From Tabrizicola sp. (GTDB lineage Bacteria > Pseudomonadota > Alphaproteobacteria > Rhodobacterales > Rhodobacteraceae): 64,000 nt of DNA. The notes beneath the pieces were generated by a model. That model saw nothing but the letters and a program-made list of their open reading frames with translations. It was not told the origin of the DNA and made no database searches. This document shows, piece after piece, positions 53,772 through 62,173 of the stretch. Within the stretch, counting starts at the first letter, position 1. Every line of letters begins with the position of its first letter. Made by a program: the position numbers and the translations under genes. Location of the stretch: NCBI RefSeq assembly GCF_030373185.1, contig NZ_JAUCZH010000001.1:372001-436000 (forward strand). Direction: 5' to 3'.

Positions 53772-54245
53772 ATGCCCACCCATTCCGAAACCAAACGCCT
53801 GCCCTACAGCGCCCAGCAGATGTATGATCTGGTGGCGGATGTAGGGTCATATCCGAAGTTTCTGCCGTGGAATGCCGCCGCCCGCATCCGCACCCGCCAC
53901 CCCATCGACGGCGGGGTCAAAGGCGCGGGTGAGGTGATGGAGGCTGATCTGGTGATCAGCTTCAAGGTGTTTCGCGAAAGGTTCACCAGCCGGGTAACCC
54001 TTTGGCCCGAGGCCTTGAAGATCGACACCGAGTATCTGGATGGCCCATTCCGGCACATGCGGTCTAACTGGGCTTTCCGTGATATCTCTGGCGGATGCGA
54101 GGTTGATTTCTTCGTGGATTTCGAATTTCGTAACGCGCTGTTGCAGTCGATCATCGGGGTGGTCTTCAACGACGCGATGCACCGTGTCGTGCGGGCCTTC
54201 GAGCGCCGGGCGGCCGAACTTTACGGCAAGGGTTGGGAGGCCTGA
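53772..54245 (+). CDS. COQ10/RatA-like START-domain protein
   Basis: The 157-residue protein has the COQ10 pattern: MYDLVADVGSYPKFLPWNAAARI, FTSRVTLWPEALKIDTEYLDGPF, and VDFEFRNALLQSIIGVVF. Relatives bind ubiquinone intermediates in alphaproteobacteria and mitochondria, while the E. coli homologue was named RatA. A quinone-chaperone role is more likely here. ATG 53772 gives a normal family start (MPTHSETKRL). The AI-2E-family gene follows after four bases. Confidence 0.9.
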   Translation: MPTHSETKRLPYSAQQMYDLVADVGSYPKFLPWNAAARIRTRHPIDGGVKGAGEVMEADLVISFKVFRERFTSRVTLWPEALKIDTEYLDGPFRHMRSNWAFRDISGGCEVDFFVDFEFRNALLQSIIGVVFNDAMHRVVRAFERRAAELYGKGWEA

Positions 54246-54249
54246 GACT

Positions 54250-55332
54250 TTGAGCAACCGATCCGAGGCCCGCCCGCTTGCCACCATCACCGCCGCTGCG
54301 GCGATGCTGATGATAATGCTGGTGATCTGGGCGCTTTACATGGCGCAAGGGGTGCTGATCCCGCTGGCTTTCGCGGTGGTCGTGGCCTTCGTGCTGTGGA
54401 CGGTGGTGGACTGGATGGGTCGGGTTCCGGGCCTGCGGCGCACCCCCTTGTTCCTGCGGCATATCGTCGTGCTTGGGCTGTTCATCTGGGCAATCGTGCT
54501 CTTGATCGGAACCCTGCGCAGCAACGGCGAGGTGCTGGTTCAACGCCTGCCGCAATATACCGCGAACATCCTTGGGCTGGTGCGCCGGCTGGACGAGGCT
54601 TACCGGATCGACGAATTCATGCCCGGCGGGCTGTCGTCGGTCGTGGCGGCGAACTTCGACATTCAGGGCGTCGCGCGGCAGGCGCTGGGCGCGATGGGCA
54701 GTCTGGGCGGTCTGATCGTGCTAATCCTGCTCTACACGTCGTTCCTGATGATCGAATACACCGGCTTCGTGAAAAAGCTGCACCTTGCCTTTCCCACGGG
54801 CGACAAGGCCGAGCGGCTGATTGCGCTGTCGGTGGACGTCAACAGCCGGATCGGCGGCTTTCTGGCGATCAAGACCCTGATCAACATCGTTCTTGGCACG
54901 CTGTCCTACATTGCGCTGAAATGGATGGATGTGGAACTTGCGGGGTTCTGGGCGATCTACATCGGGGTGCTGAACTACACGCCTTATCTTGGCTCGGTCG
55001 CCGGAGTGATTGCGCCGACGCTGATGGTTCTGGCCCAGACCGGAGAGATCAAGGCCACGCTCCTTGCGATGGCGGTTCTCAGCGGGCTGCAATTCATCAT
55101 CGGGTCGTTGATCGAGCCGCAACTGATGGGGCGGCGGATCAACCTCAGCCCGATGATGGTGCTGGTGTCGCTGGCCTCGTGGTATGCGCTTTGGGGTCTG
55201 CCGGGGGCGGTGCTGGCGGTGCCAATGACGGTGATCATTCTGGCCGTGCTGGGGGTTGTCACATTCACCCGTCCGCTGGCGGTCTTGCTGTCGAATGACG
55301 GCCGGATCGGTGAAAGCGCGCGGAAGACCTGA
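54250..55332 (+). CDS. AI-2E family transporter (PerM/TqsA-like)
   Basis: The 360-residue membrane protein has about eight helices and the family blocks GVLIPLAFAVVVAFVLW, GVLNYTPYLGSVAGVIAPTL and SLIEPQLMGRRINLSP. Characterised members include TqsA (AI-2 export) and Na+/H+ antiporters; function cannot be told by sequence. TTG 54250 is chosen with GGAGG ten bases upstream; ATG 54304 is a shorter alternative. It follows the COQ10-like gene closely. Confidence 0.88.
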   Translation: MSNRSEARPLATITAAAAMLMIMLVIWALYMAQGVLIPLAFAVVVAFVLWTVVDWMGRVPGLRRTPLFLRHIVVLGLFIWAIVLLIGTLRSNGEVLVQRLPQYTANILGLVRRLDEAYRIDEFMPGGLSSVVAANFDIQGVARQALGAMGSLGGLIVLILLYTSFLMIEYTGFVKKLHLAFPTGDKAERLIALSVDVNSRIGGFLAIKTLINIVLGTLSYIALKWMDVELAGFWAIYIGVLNYTPYLGSVAGVIAPTLMVLAQTGEIKATLLAMAVLSGLQFIIGSLIEPQLMGRRINLSPMMVLVSLASWYALWGLPGAVLAVPMTVIILAVLGVVTFTRPLAVLLSNDGRIGESARKT

Positions 55333-55422
55333 TGCAATCTTTCACGCGTGGCTCTGCCTTTGCGACGGAAACGGCCGACTACTGCGTTGGATAGGCAATT
55401 CGTCGTCAAAAGGTCTTTTGCC

Positions 55423-56298
55423 ATGCGCCAGCTTCTCCTGACTATCGCAGCTTTTCTTTCCCTTCCGTTTTCGGCGCTGTCCGAGACGGTGAACCTTGGC
55501 TCCCGGTCTTATGAGATCGAGTTGCCGGCGGTCGCACGCGGGGCTCCGATGATCCTTGCGCTGCATGGCGGTGGGGGCAACCCTGATCAATTCGCCTCGG
55601 CCTCCGGATTTGCGCGCGATGCGCTGCGCGAAGGTTATGCGGTGATCTTTCCCGCCGGCAGCGTGCGCTTTGGCGGAAAGAAGCTGTTGACGTGGAATGG
55701 CGGCTATTGCTGCGGATATGCGGCGCGGGCGGGGGTGGATGACATCGGCTTTCTTGAGGCAGTCATCAAGGACGCACAGGACCGCTTTGGTGTGGACGGT
55801 GGCCGGGTCTACCTGACCGGCATGTCAAACGGGTCGATCATGGTTGAAACCTTCGCCGCCCGGAACCCGGGCCTTGTTCGCGCCGTGGCGGGCGTGGCTG
55901 GCACGATGGATACCGGCCGCGTCAAGGTGCAGGGGCGGGTGCCGCTTCTGGTCATCCACGGCACGGCGGACGAGAACGTGCGTTATGAGGGCGGGGTCGG
56001 CGACCTGAGTGTCGCGCGGACCGATTTCGCCTCGGTGGCTTCGGTGGTGAGGGCGTTCCTTGCGCCTTGGGGTGGCGGGGTAAGCCAATCCACCCGCCGG
56101 ATCGACCGGCGCGATGACGGGACGTCAGCGATTGTGATTGACCACAAGAAGGGCGGCACAGTGGTCCTGCGCCTGATGACAGTGGAAGGCGGGGCGCATC
56201 ACTGGCCCGGGGGCCGCAAGGCGCGGCAAAAGGGCGGCAAGACCGAAGAAATCGATGCCAATACCGAGATACTGCGGTTTTTCGCGCTGCACCCCTGA
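55423..56298 (+). CDS. PHB depolymerase/feruloyl esterase-like secreted hydrolase
   Basis: The 291-residue protein has a signal peptide (MRQLLLTIAAFLSLPFSALS) and an alpha/beta hydrolase domain like LpqC/PHB depolymerase: LALHGGGGNPDQF, nucleophile elbow TGMSNGSIM, acid near HGTADENV and His in GGAHHWPGG. It is exported to the periplasm or beyond. Substrate may be polyhydroxyalkanoate oligomers or ester-linked phenolics. No substrate-binding domain is attached. Confidence 0.85.
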   Translation: MRQLLLTIAAFLSLPFSALSETVNLGSRSYEIELPAVARGAPMILALHGGGGNPDQFASASGFARDALREGYAVIFPAGSVRFGGKKLLTWNGGYCCGYAARAGVDDIGFLEAVIKDAQDRFGVDGGRVYLTGMSNGSIMVETFAARNPGLVRAVAGVAGTMDTGRVKVQGRVPLLVIHGTADENVRYEGGVGDLSVARTDFASVASVVRAFLAPWGGGVSQSTRRIDRRDDGTSAIVIDHKKGGTVVLRLMTVEGGAHHWPGGRKARQKGGKTEEIDANTEILRFFALHP

Positions 56299-56345
56299 TC
56301 CAGACAGCATTTCGCTACACGGCCGTTGCGGGCGAACGTCGCGTC

Positions 56346-56822
56346 TTAGCTGAGTGCGGCACCCAAAAGCGCAAGCGCATGCGCCGTGGCCGCCTTGCGC
56401 ACCTTGGGCCGGCCCTTGGCGCCAAACTCCACCGTTTCGCAGAAGGTGGGCTGTCCGGCGCGCGCGAGGGCAAAGCAGACCCGGCCTTCCGGCTTGAACT
56501 CTGATCCGCCCGGCCCGGCAATGCCGGTGATGGCAACGGCCAGCTCTGCTTCGGACCGTGCCAGTGCGCCTTCGGCCATTTCCAGCGCAACGGCCTCGGA
56601 TACCGCGCCATGGCTGGCCAGCGTCTCGGGGCGAACCCCAAGCATCTCTACCTTGGCCGCGTTGGAATAGGTGACAAAGCCGCGCTCGAACACGTCTGAG
56701 GATCCCGCAACGTCGGTCAGGGCTGCCGCGACCATGCCGCCGGTGCAGCTTTCCGCCGTCACGAAGCGCAGACCCCAGTAGCGGGCCTTTGCCAGCAGGT
56801 CTTCCGCGCCTATCCCAGCCAT
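56346..56822 (-). CDS. pncC: CinA C-terminal domain protein, nicotinamide-nucleotide amidase
   Basis: The 158-residue single-domain CinA-C protein has [35 protein letters not shown] and ITGIAGPGG, all typical of PncC, which deamidates NMN to NaMN. ATG 56822 overlaps the pgpA end by 13 bases, and the three genes ispDF-pgpA-pncC are translationally coupled, an arrangement common in Rhodobacterales. Confidence 0.92.
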   Translation of the reverse strand: MAGIGAEDLLAKARYWGLRFVTAESCTGGMVAAALTDVAGSSDVFERGFVTYSNAAKVEMLGVRPETLASHGAVSEAVALEMAEGALARSEAELAVAITGIAGPGGSEFKPEGRVCFALARAGQPTFCETVEFGAKGRPKVRKAATAHALALLGAALS

Positions 56823-57316
56823 GGTGCCACCACCCCGTGCCATATGCCTGCCAGCACGACCGATCCGATCCCGGCGAACAGACCGGCCCAAAGATCATCC
56901 AGCATCACCCCGGCTGCATCGCCGCGCCGGTCGGCCCGGCCGATGATCCACGGCTTCCAGATATCGAACAGCCGAAAGAGTGCGAACGGCACCACCCATG
57001 CGGGCCATGCCGCAACCGCCATATCCGCCACCCCGTGCCACCAAAGCGGGATCACCGTGAACGAGAGCGCAAGTGATTGCCCCGCCACCTCGTCTATCAC
57101 CACCTCGGACGGGTCTTCGCCGCCATTCTGGCGAAGATAGTGCGGCACGGCCCAGAACCCCGCCACGGTTGCCAGAACAAACCCAAGTGGCACCAGAAGC
57201 GCCAGCCCCGCCTGATAGGCCAGAACCGCCAGTGCCACCGTGATCGCGCTGGCCCAGGTTCCCGAAGCCGGGCGCAGATTCCCCGCGCCAAGGACGGTTG
57301 CGACAGCCCATATCAT
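56810..57316 (-). CDS. pgpA: Phosphatidylglycerophosphatase A
   Basis: The 168-residue membrane enzyme dephosphorylates phosphatidylglycerol phosphate. It has about four helices and the PgpA signature [26 protein letters not shown] and [11 protein letters not shown]. Start ATG 57316 overlaps the ispDF stop (ATGA), and its end overlaps the pncC start. Confidence 0.93.
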   Translation of the reverse strand: MIWAVATVLGAGNLRPASGTWASAITVALAVLAYQAGLALLVPLGFVLATVAGFWAVPHYLRQNGGEDPSEVVIDEVAGQSLALSFTVIPLWWHGVADMAVAAWPAWVVPFALFRLFDIWKPWIIGRADRRGDAAGVMLDDLWAGLFAGIGSVVLAGIWHGVVAPWLG

Positions 57317-58431
57317 GTGCGCACCAGGGTTGCGGTGGCAATCGCGGCGATGCCTTCCTCGCGCCCGGTAAAACCAAGCCGTTCCGAGGTGGTCGCCTTC
57401 ACCGACACCCGATCCACCTCCACCTCCATGATCCGCGCGAGTTCCGCCTGCATCGCCCCCGCATGAGGTCCGATCTTTGGCCGTTCGCAAACCAGCGTCA
57501 CATCGCAATTGCCAAGCCGGTAGCCCTGCGCCCCGGCAAGCTGAATCGCATGCGCCAGAAAGATGTGGCTTGCCGCGCCCTTCCATTGCGGGTCGCTTGG
57601 CGGGAAGTGGCGCCCGATATCGCCCATCGCCAGTGCGCCATAGATCGCATCCGTCAGGGCATGCATTCCCACATCGGCGTCCGAATGACCCAGAAGCCCC
57701 CGCCCATGCGGCACCTTCACCCCGCAAAGCCAGACATGATCACCGTCGCAGAAGGCATGCACGTCATAGCCATTGCCCAAACGCACATCCATCGATTGCC
57801 CCCGCAAGATCGCCTCTGCCCGGGCAAAATCGCCGGGAAATGTCAGCTTCAGATTGGTTTCCTCGCCCTCGACGATGGCCACGTCAAGCCCTGCGGCCCG
57901 CGCCACCTCGACATCGTCGGCAGCACTGCCCTTGTGGGCGCGATGTGCCGCCAGAATGGGCGCGAAACGGAAAGCCTGCGGGGTTTGGGCGCGGTAAAGG
58001 CCGCTGCGGTCCTGTGTGCCGGACACCAGCCTGCCGTCACCACGCCAAAGCGCATCGGTCACCGGCAGGGCAGGGGCCGCCCCGGCATGGCTGTCAAGTG
58101 CGGCGACCAGCCGGTCGATCAGCCCCCGGCTGACCAGGGGGCGCGCGCCGTCATGGATCAGGACATGGGTCACGCCCGCCCCCTCCAGCGCCTGCAAGCC
58201 CGCCAGGACCGAGGCGTCACGGCTGGGCCCCCCCTCAACCAGCCGCACCCCCAGCCCTTCGGCCCGCGCCCGGTCGTCGGGATGGATCACCAGCACCACC
58301 GGCAAGCCGTCGAAAGCTGCAAGCGTATGCGCCAGCACCGGCTTCCCACCAAGCATCTGCCATTGCTTGGCAACCTCGCCCCCCATGCGGCTGCCCCGCC
58401 CGGCGGCAACAATGATCACGGCTGTCGTCAT
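57313..58431 (-). CDS. ispDF: Bifunctional IspD/IspF enzyme of the MEP pathway
   Basis: The 372-residue protein fuses IspD (1-213; [33 protein letters not shown]) with IspF (from about 214; [50 protein letters not shown]). It makes CDP-ME and then MEcPP for isoprenoids. The fusion is common in alphaproteobacteria. ATG 58431 was selected; upstream sequence is not IspD-like. Divergent from dusB. Confidence 0.96.
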   Translation of the reverse strand: MTTAVIIVAAGRGSRMGGEVAKQWQMLGGKPVLAHTLAAFDGLPVVLVIHPDDRARAEGLGVRLVEGGPSRDASVLAGLQALEGAGVTHVLIHDGARPLVSRGLIDRLVAALDSHAGAAPALPVTDALWRGDGRLVSGTQDRSGLYRAQTPQAFRFAPILAAHRAHKGSAADDVEVARAAGLDVAIVEGEETNLKLTFPGDFARAEAILRGQSMDVRLGNGYDVHAFCDGDHVWLCGVKVPHGRGLLGHSDADVGMHALTDAIYGALAMGDIGRHFPPSDPQWKGAASHIFLAHAIQLAGAQGYRLGNCDVTLVCERPKIGPHAGAMQAELARIMEVEVDRVSVKATTSERLGFTGREEGIAAIATATLVRT

Positions 58432-58627
58432 GCGCTGTCCTGTCCTGTTGCTTCTTCCTAGGCCAGCCCGCTGCGCATGACAATCTGGCGCAGGACCGGG
58501 CATGTATGCACAAAAAACAGGCATCGCACGTTTTTCGACCACTTTGCGACAAGGATTGGCCGTGGCTGGCCTTGGAGCTTTGCCCGCGTGGCACTAGCTA
58601 GGGGGTATACGCACAAGGATTAGGCAA

Positions 58628-59605
58628 TTGCCCTTCGCCCTCGGCTCTGAGCAGATCGACCACCCCGTCTTCCTTGCGCCGCTTGCAGGGATCACGGATC
58701 TGCCGTTCCGGCGGCTGGTCGCCCGGTTCGGTGCCGGGCTGGTGGTCAGTGAGATGGTCGCCAGCGAGGAAGTCGTGCGCGCCAGGCCCGAAGCCCGCGC
58801 AAGGGCGGAGCTTGGGCTGGGTGAACAGGCGACCGCAGTCCAGCTTGCCGGGCGTGATCCTTACTGGATGGCCGAAGGCGCGCGTTATGTCGAAGCGCAG
58901 GGCGCGCGGATCATCGACATCAACATGGGTTGCCCCTCCAAGCGGGTGACGACCGGGCTTTGCGGTTCGGCGCTGCTGCGCGACCTTGACCTTGCGCAAA
59001 AGCTGATCGAGGCGGTGGTGGCTGCGGTCAAGGTGCCGGTCACGCTGAAGACCCGGCTTGGGTGGGACGACGCCTTGCTGAACGCCCCCGATCTTGCACG
59101 CCGCGCCGAAGATGCGGGCGTGCAGATGATCACCATTCACGGCCGTACCCGCTGTCAGTTCTACAAGGGCGCCGCCAACTGGACGGCGATCCGTGCGGTC
59201 AAGGACGCGGTGTCGATCCCGGTCATCGCCAATGGCGACATCACTGATGGCAGGACGGCAGCGGAAGCGTTGCGCCTGTCCGGTGCGGATGGCGTGATGA
59301 TCGGGCGCGGTGCGCAAGGCGCGCCGTGGCGGCTGGCCGAAGTGGCGCATGAGGTTTATGGCACACCCGCCCCCAAGGTTCCCGAAGGCGGCGCGCGGGC
59401 GCGGATGATCCTTGACCATTACGATGACATGCTCGGCTTTTACGGCCGCGACCTTGGCCTGCGGATGGCGCGCAAGCACCTTGGCTGGTATCTGGAGGAA
59501 GCCGGTCTTCCCCATGCGCGCGAAGCGATCCTGACCTCGACCGACCCGGCCGAGGTCATTCGGTTGTTGCAGCTTGCCTTCGCCGAGTTGGAGCTGGCCG
59601 CATGA
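58628..59605 (+). CDS. dusB: tRNA-dihydrouridine synthase B (NifR3)
   Basis: The 325-residue FMN enzyme reduces uridines in tRNA. Motifs: LAPLAGITDLPFRRLV, INMGCPSKRV, catalytic Cys in TTGLCGSALLRD, and IHGRTRCQFYKG. The start is TTG 58628 with AAGGA upstream. It is historically nifR3 and heads the nifR3-ntrB-ntrC operon of Rhodobacter, overlapping ntrB by four bases. Confidence 0.95.
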   Translation: MPFALGSEQIDHPVFLAPLAGITDLPFRRLVARFGAGLVVSEMVASEEVVRARPEARARAELGLGEQATAVQLAGRDPYWMAEGARYVEAQGARIIDINMGCPSKRVTTGLCGSALLRDLDLAQKLIEAVVAAVKVPVTLKTRLGWDDALLNAPDLARRAEDAGVQMITIHGRTRCQFYKGAANWTAIRAVKDAVSIPVIANGDITDGRTAAEALRLSGADGVMIGRGAQGAPWRLAEVAHEVYGTPAPKVPEGGARARMILDHYDDMLGFYGRDLGLRMARKHLGWYLEEAGLPHAREAILTSTDPAEVIRLLQLAFAELELAA

Positions 59606-60699
59606 CGCCCTACCGGATGCCATATCCGGTGCCGGGCGTCGTCTGGGCGTCCTTGCCGCTGCCGGCGCTGCTGCTGGACTCTGACGCCCGGATTCTGGAG
59701 GTGAACCCTGCGGCGGAAACCTTCCTCAACACCTCGGACCGGGCCTTGCGTGGCCAGCCTGCCTTTGACCGCCTTGCGATCGACGCGCCGATGGAGGAAG
59801 CGCTTGCCCGCGCCCGCGCCAACCAGTCACCGCTGAACATCAATGATGTGGACGTGACCACCGGCGAACGCCCGCCCGTGCAATGCACGATCCACCTTGC
59901 GCCCATGCACGACAACCCCGATGTGGTGATGCTGATCCTTTCGCCCCGCGACATCGCTGATCGTCTGGGCCGGTCGATGGGCGTGAAGTCCGCTGCGCGG
60001 TCCGCTATCGGCATGGCCGAAATGCTGGCGCATGAGATCAAGAACCCTCTGGCCGGAATTTCCGGCGCGGCGCAGCTTTTGTCGATGAACCTGCCGCCCG
60101 AAGATCAGGAGATGACCGACCTGATCGTCGAGGAAACCCGCCGGATCGTCAAACTGTTGGAACAGGTCGAACAGTTCGGCAACATCCGCCCGCCGGACCG
60201 CAAGCCAGCCAACATCCACGATGCGCTGGACCGCGCCCGCAAATCCGCGCTGGTCGGCTTTGCCGCGCATATGGCAATCGTGGAAGATTACGACCCGTCC
60301 CTTCCGCCCACCTTTGCCGACAGCGACCAGCTGATGCAGGTGTTCCTGAACCTGATCAAGAACGCGGCCGAGGCCTGCAAGGCCGGTGGCACGATCCGGC
60401 TTCACACGTTCTACGACCTTTCGTTGCGCTTGCGCCGCAAGGACGGCGCCTCTGCCGCGCTGCCGTTGCAGATCGAGATCATCGACGATGGCCCCGGCAT
60501 CAAGCCGGAAATCGCCGCCTCGATCTTCGAGCCGTTCGTTTCGGGCCGTGAGAATGGCACCGGGCTGGGGCTCGCGCTCGTCTCGAAAATCATCTCCGAC
60601 CATGAGGGGTGGATCTCGGTCGATTCCGTTCCCGGTCGCACCGTATTTCGCGTGTCGCTGCCAATGGCGCCGCGCGACAGGAAGAAGGAAGGCAAATAA
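59602..60699 (+). CDS. ntrB: Nitrogen regulation sensor histidine kinase
   Basis: The 365-residue soluble kinase has an N-terminal PAS domain ([20 protein letters not shown]), a HisKA with H144 in [16 protein letters not shown], and a HATPase end with [17 protein letters not shown] and [12 protein letters not shown]. It phosphorylates NtrC under nitrogen limitation, controlled by PII. Its stop shares a base with the ntrC start. Confidence 0.95.
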   Translation: MTPYRMPYPVPGVVWASLPLPALLLDSDARILEVNPAAETFLNTSDRALRGQPAFDRLAIDAPMEEALARARANQSPLNINDVDVTTGERPPVQCTIHLAPMHDNPDVVMLILSPRDIADRLGRSMGVKSAARSAIGMAEMLAHEIKNPLAGISGAAQLLSMNLPPEDQEMTDLIVEETRRIVKLLEQVEQFGNIRPPDRKPANIHDALDRARKSALVGFAAHMAIVEDYDPSLPPTFADSDQLMQVFLNLIKNAAEACKAGGTIRLHTFYDLSLRLRRKDGASAALPLQIEIIDDGPGIKPEIAASIFEPFVSGRENGTGLGLALVSKIISDHEGWISVDSVPGRTVFRVSLPMAPRDRKKEGK

Positions 60700-62075
60700 T
60701 GGATGGCACCGTCCTTGTAGCCGATGACGACCGCACGATCCGCACGGTTCTGACGCAGGCGCTTACCCGCGCGGGCTGCAAGGTTCATGCAACGTCCAGC
60801 CTGATGACGCTGATGCGCTGGGTCGAGGAAGGCAAGGGCGATCTGGTGATCTCGGATGTGATCATGCCGGACGGGAACGGTCTTGATGCCCTGCCGCGCA
60901 TTGCCAAGATGCGACCCGGTCTGCCGGTGATCGTGATTTCGGCGCAAAACACCATCATGACGGCCATTCAGGCCGCCGAGGCGGAAGCCTTCGACTATCT
61001 GCCCAAACCGTTCGACCTTCCCGACCTGATGAAGCGGTCTTCAAAGGCGCTGGACCAGAAACGCCGTGCGCCGAAGGTTGTGGTTGCGCCCCGAGATGCG
61101 GGCGACGATCTGCCCCTGGTGGGCCGCACGCCCGCGATGCAGGCGCTTTACCGGCTGGTGGCGCGGGTTATGAACACCGATCTTTCGGTGCTGATCACGG
61201 GCGAAAGCGGCACCGGAAAATCGCTGATCGCCCGCGCGATCCATGATTTTTCCGACCGGCGCACGCTGCCATTCGTGGTGGCGCAGGCGGCGGACCTGCA
61301 AGGGGTCGACGGCCCCTCGGCGCTGATGGCCAAGGCGCGCGGCGGGTCCATCGTGTTTGATGAAGTGGGCGACTTTGACGATGATACGCAGGCTCGTGTC
61401 GTGCGGATGCTTGACCTTCTGGGCGACAACGCGCCCCGGATCATGTCGACCAGCCAACTCGACCTTTCCGCCCGGATGGAAAGCGGCAGTTTCCGGTCGG
61501 ATCTTTACTACCGGCTGGGCGGGGTGACGCTGCATGTGCCGTCCTTGCGTGAACGGGTCGATGATATCCCGCTTTTGGCCGAGCATTTCCTTGCGCGCGG
61601 CGAACGTGACCTTGGTGCAGTCCGCCGTCTGTCGCCCGAGGCCGGGGATCTGGTGCGTGCCTACAGCTGGCCCGGCAACGTGCGTCAACTGGAAAACACC
61701 ATCCGCCGCCTTCTCGTGACCGCTTCGGAATCCGAGATCGCGCGGGCCGAAATCGAACAGGTTCTTGGCAATCAGCCCAGCCCCGAACCGCGTGCCGGGA
61801 TGGGCGTGGCGATGGGCGAGGGAGAAAAGCTGTCCGCCTCGGTTGCGCGGCATCTCAAGCGCTACTTTGACCTGCATGGCGGGCAACTGCCGCCCGCGGG
61901 CGTCTATCAGCGTATCCTGCGTGAGGTGGAACTGCCGCTTATCGAGATCGCACTGGACGCAACCGCCGGAAATCAGGCGAAATGCGCTGACCTGTTGGGG
62001 ATCAACCGCAATACCCTGCGCAAGAAGATCACTGATCTGGACATTCGTGTCACCCGTCGCCGGAAATTGATGTAA
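60699..62075 (+). CDS. ntrC: NtrC response regulator lacking the sigma54 GAFTGA loop
   Basis: The 458-residue regulator has a receiver domain (D53 in [12 protein letters not shown]), an AAA+ domain (Walker A GESGTGKS 168-175, Walker [11 protein letters not shown]) and a Fis-type HTH ([20 protein letters not shown]). Between residues 195 and 215, where NtrC proteins have ESELFGHEKGAFTGA, only [20 protein letters not shown] is present. This deletion is known from Rhodobacter capsulatus NtrC, which activates sigma70 promoters. It ends the dusB-ntrB-ntrC unit. Confidence 0.96.
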   Translation: MDGTVLVADDDRTIRTVLTQALTRAGCKVHATSSLMTLMRWVEEGKGDLVISDVIMPDGNGLDALPRIAKMRPGLPVIVISAQNTIMTAIQAAEAEAFDYLPKPFDLPDLMKRSSKALDQKRRAPKVVVAPRDAGDDLPLVGRTPAMQALYRLVARVMNTDLSVLITGESGTGKSLIARAIHDFSDRRTLPFVVAQAADLQGVDGPSALMAKARGGSIVFDEVGDFDDDTQARVVRMLDLLGDNAPRIMSTSQLDLSARMESGSFRSDLYYRLGGVTLHVPSLRERVDDIPLLAEHFLARGERDLGAVRRLSPEAGDLVRAYSWPGNVRQLENTIRRLLVTASESEIARAEIEQVLGNQPSPEPRAGMGVAMGEGEKLSASVARHLKRYFDLHGGQLPPAGVYQRILREVELPLIEIALDATAGNQAKCADLLGINRNTLRKKITDLDIRVTRRRKLM

Positions 62076-62140
62076 CTCAGCCACAGAACCCGTGCCTTTT
62101 TTGTTCCACCCCGGCTCACATCAAGATATAGTGGCCATGT

Positions 62141-62158
62141 GGGGCAAAGGCCCCTTTT
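62141..62158 (+). terminator. Terminator or attenuator between ntrC and ntrY
   Basis: GGGGC-AAAG-GCCCC followed by TTTT, 66 bases after the ntrC stop and 15 bases before the ntrY start. It may partly end the ntrC transcript; the short stem leaves read-through likely. Confidence 0.6.
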
Positions 62159-62173
62159 AACGGGCAGGTCAGG

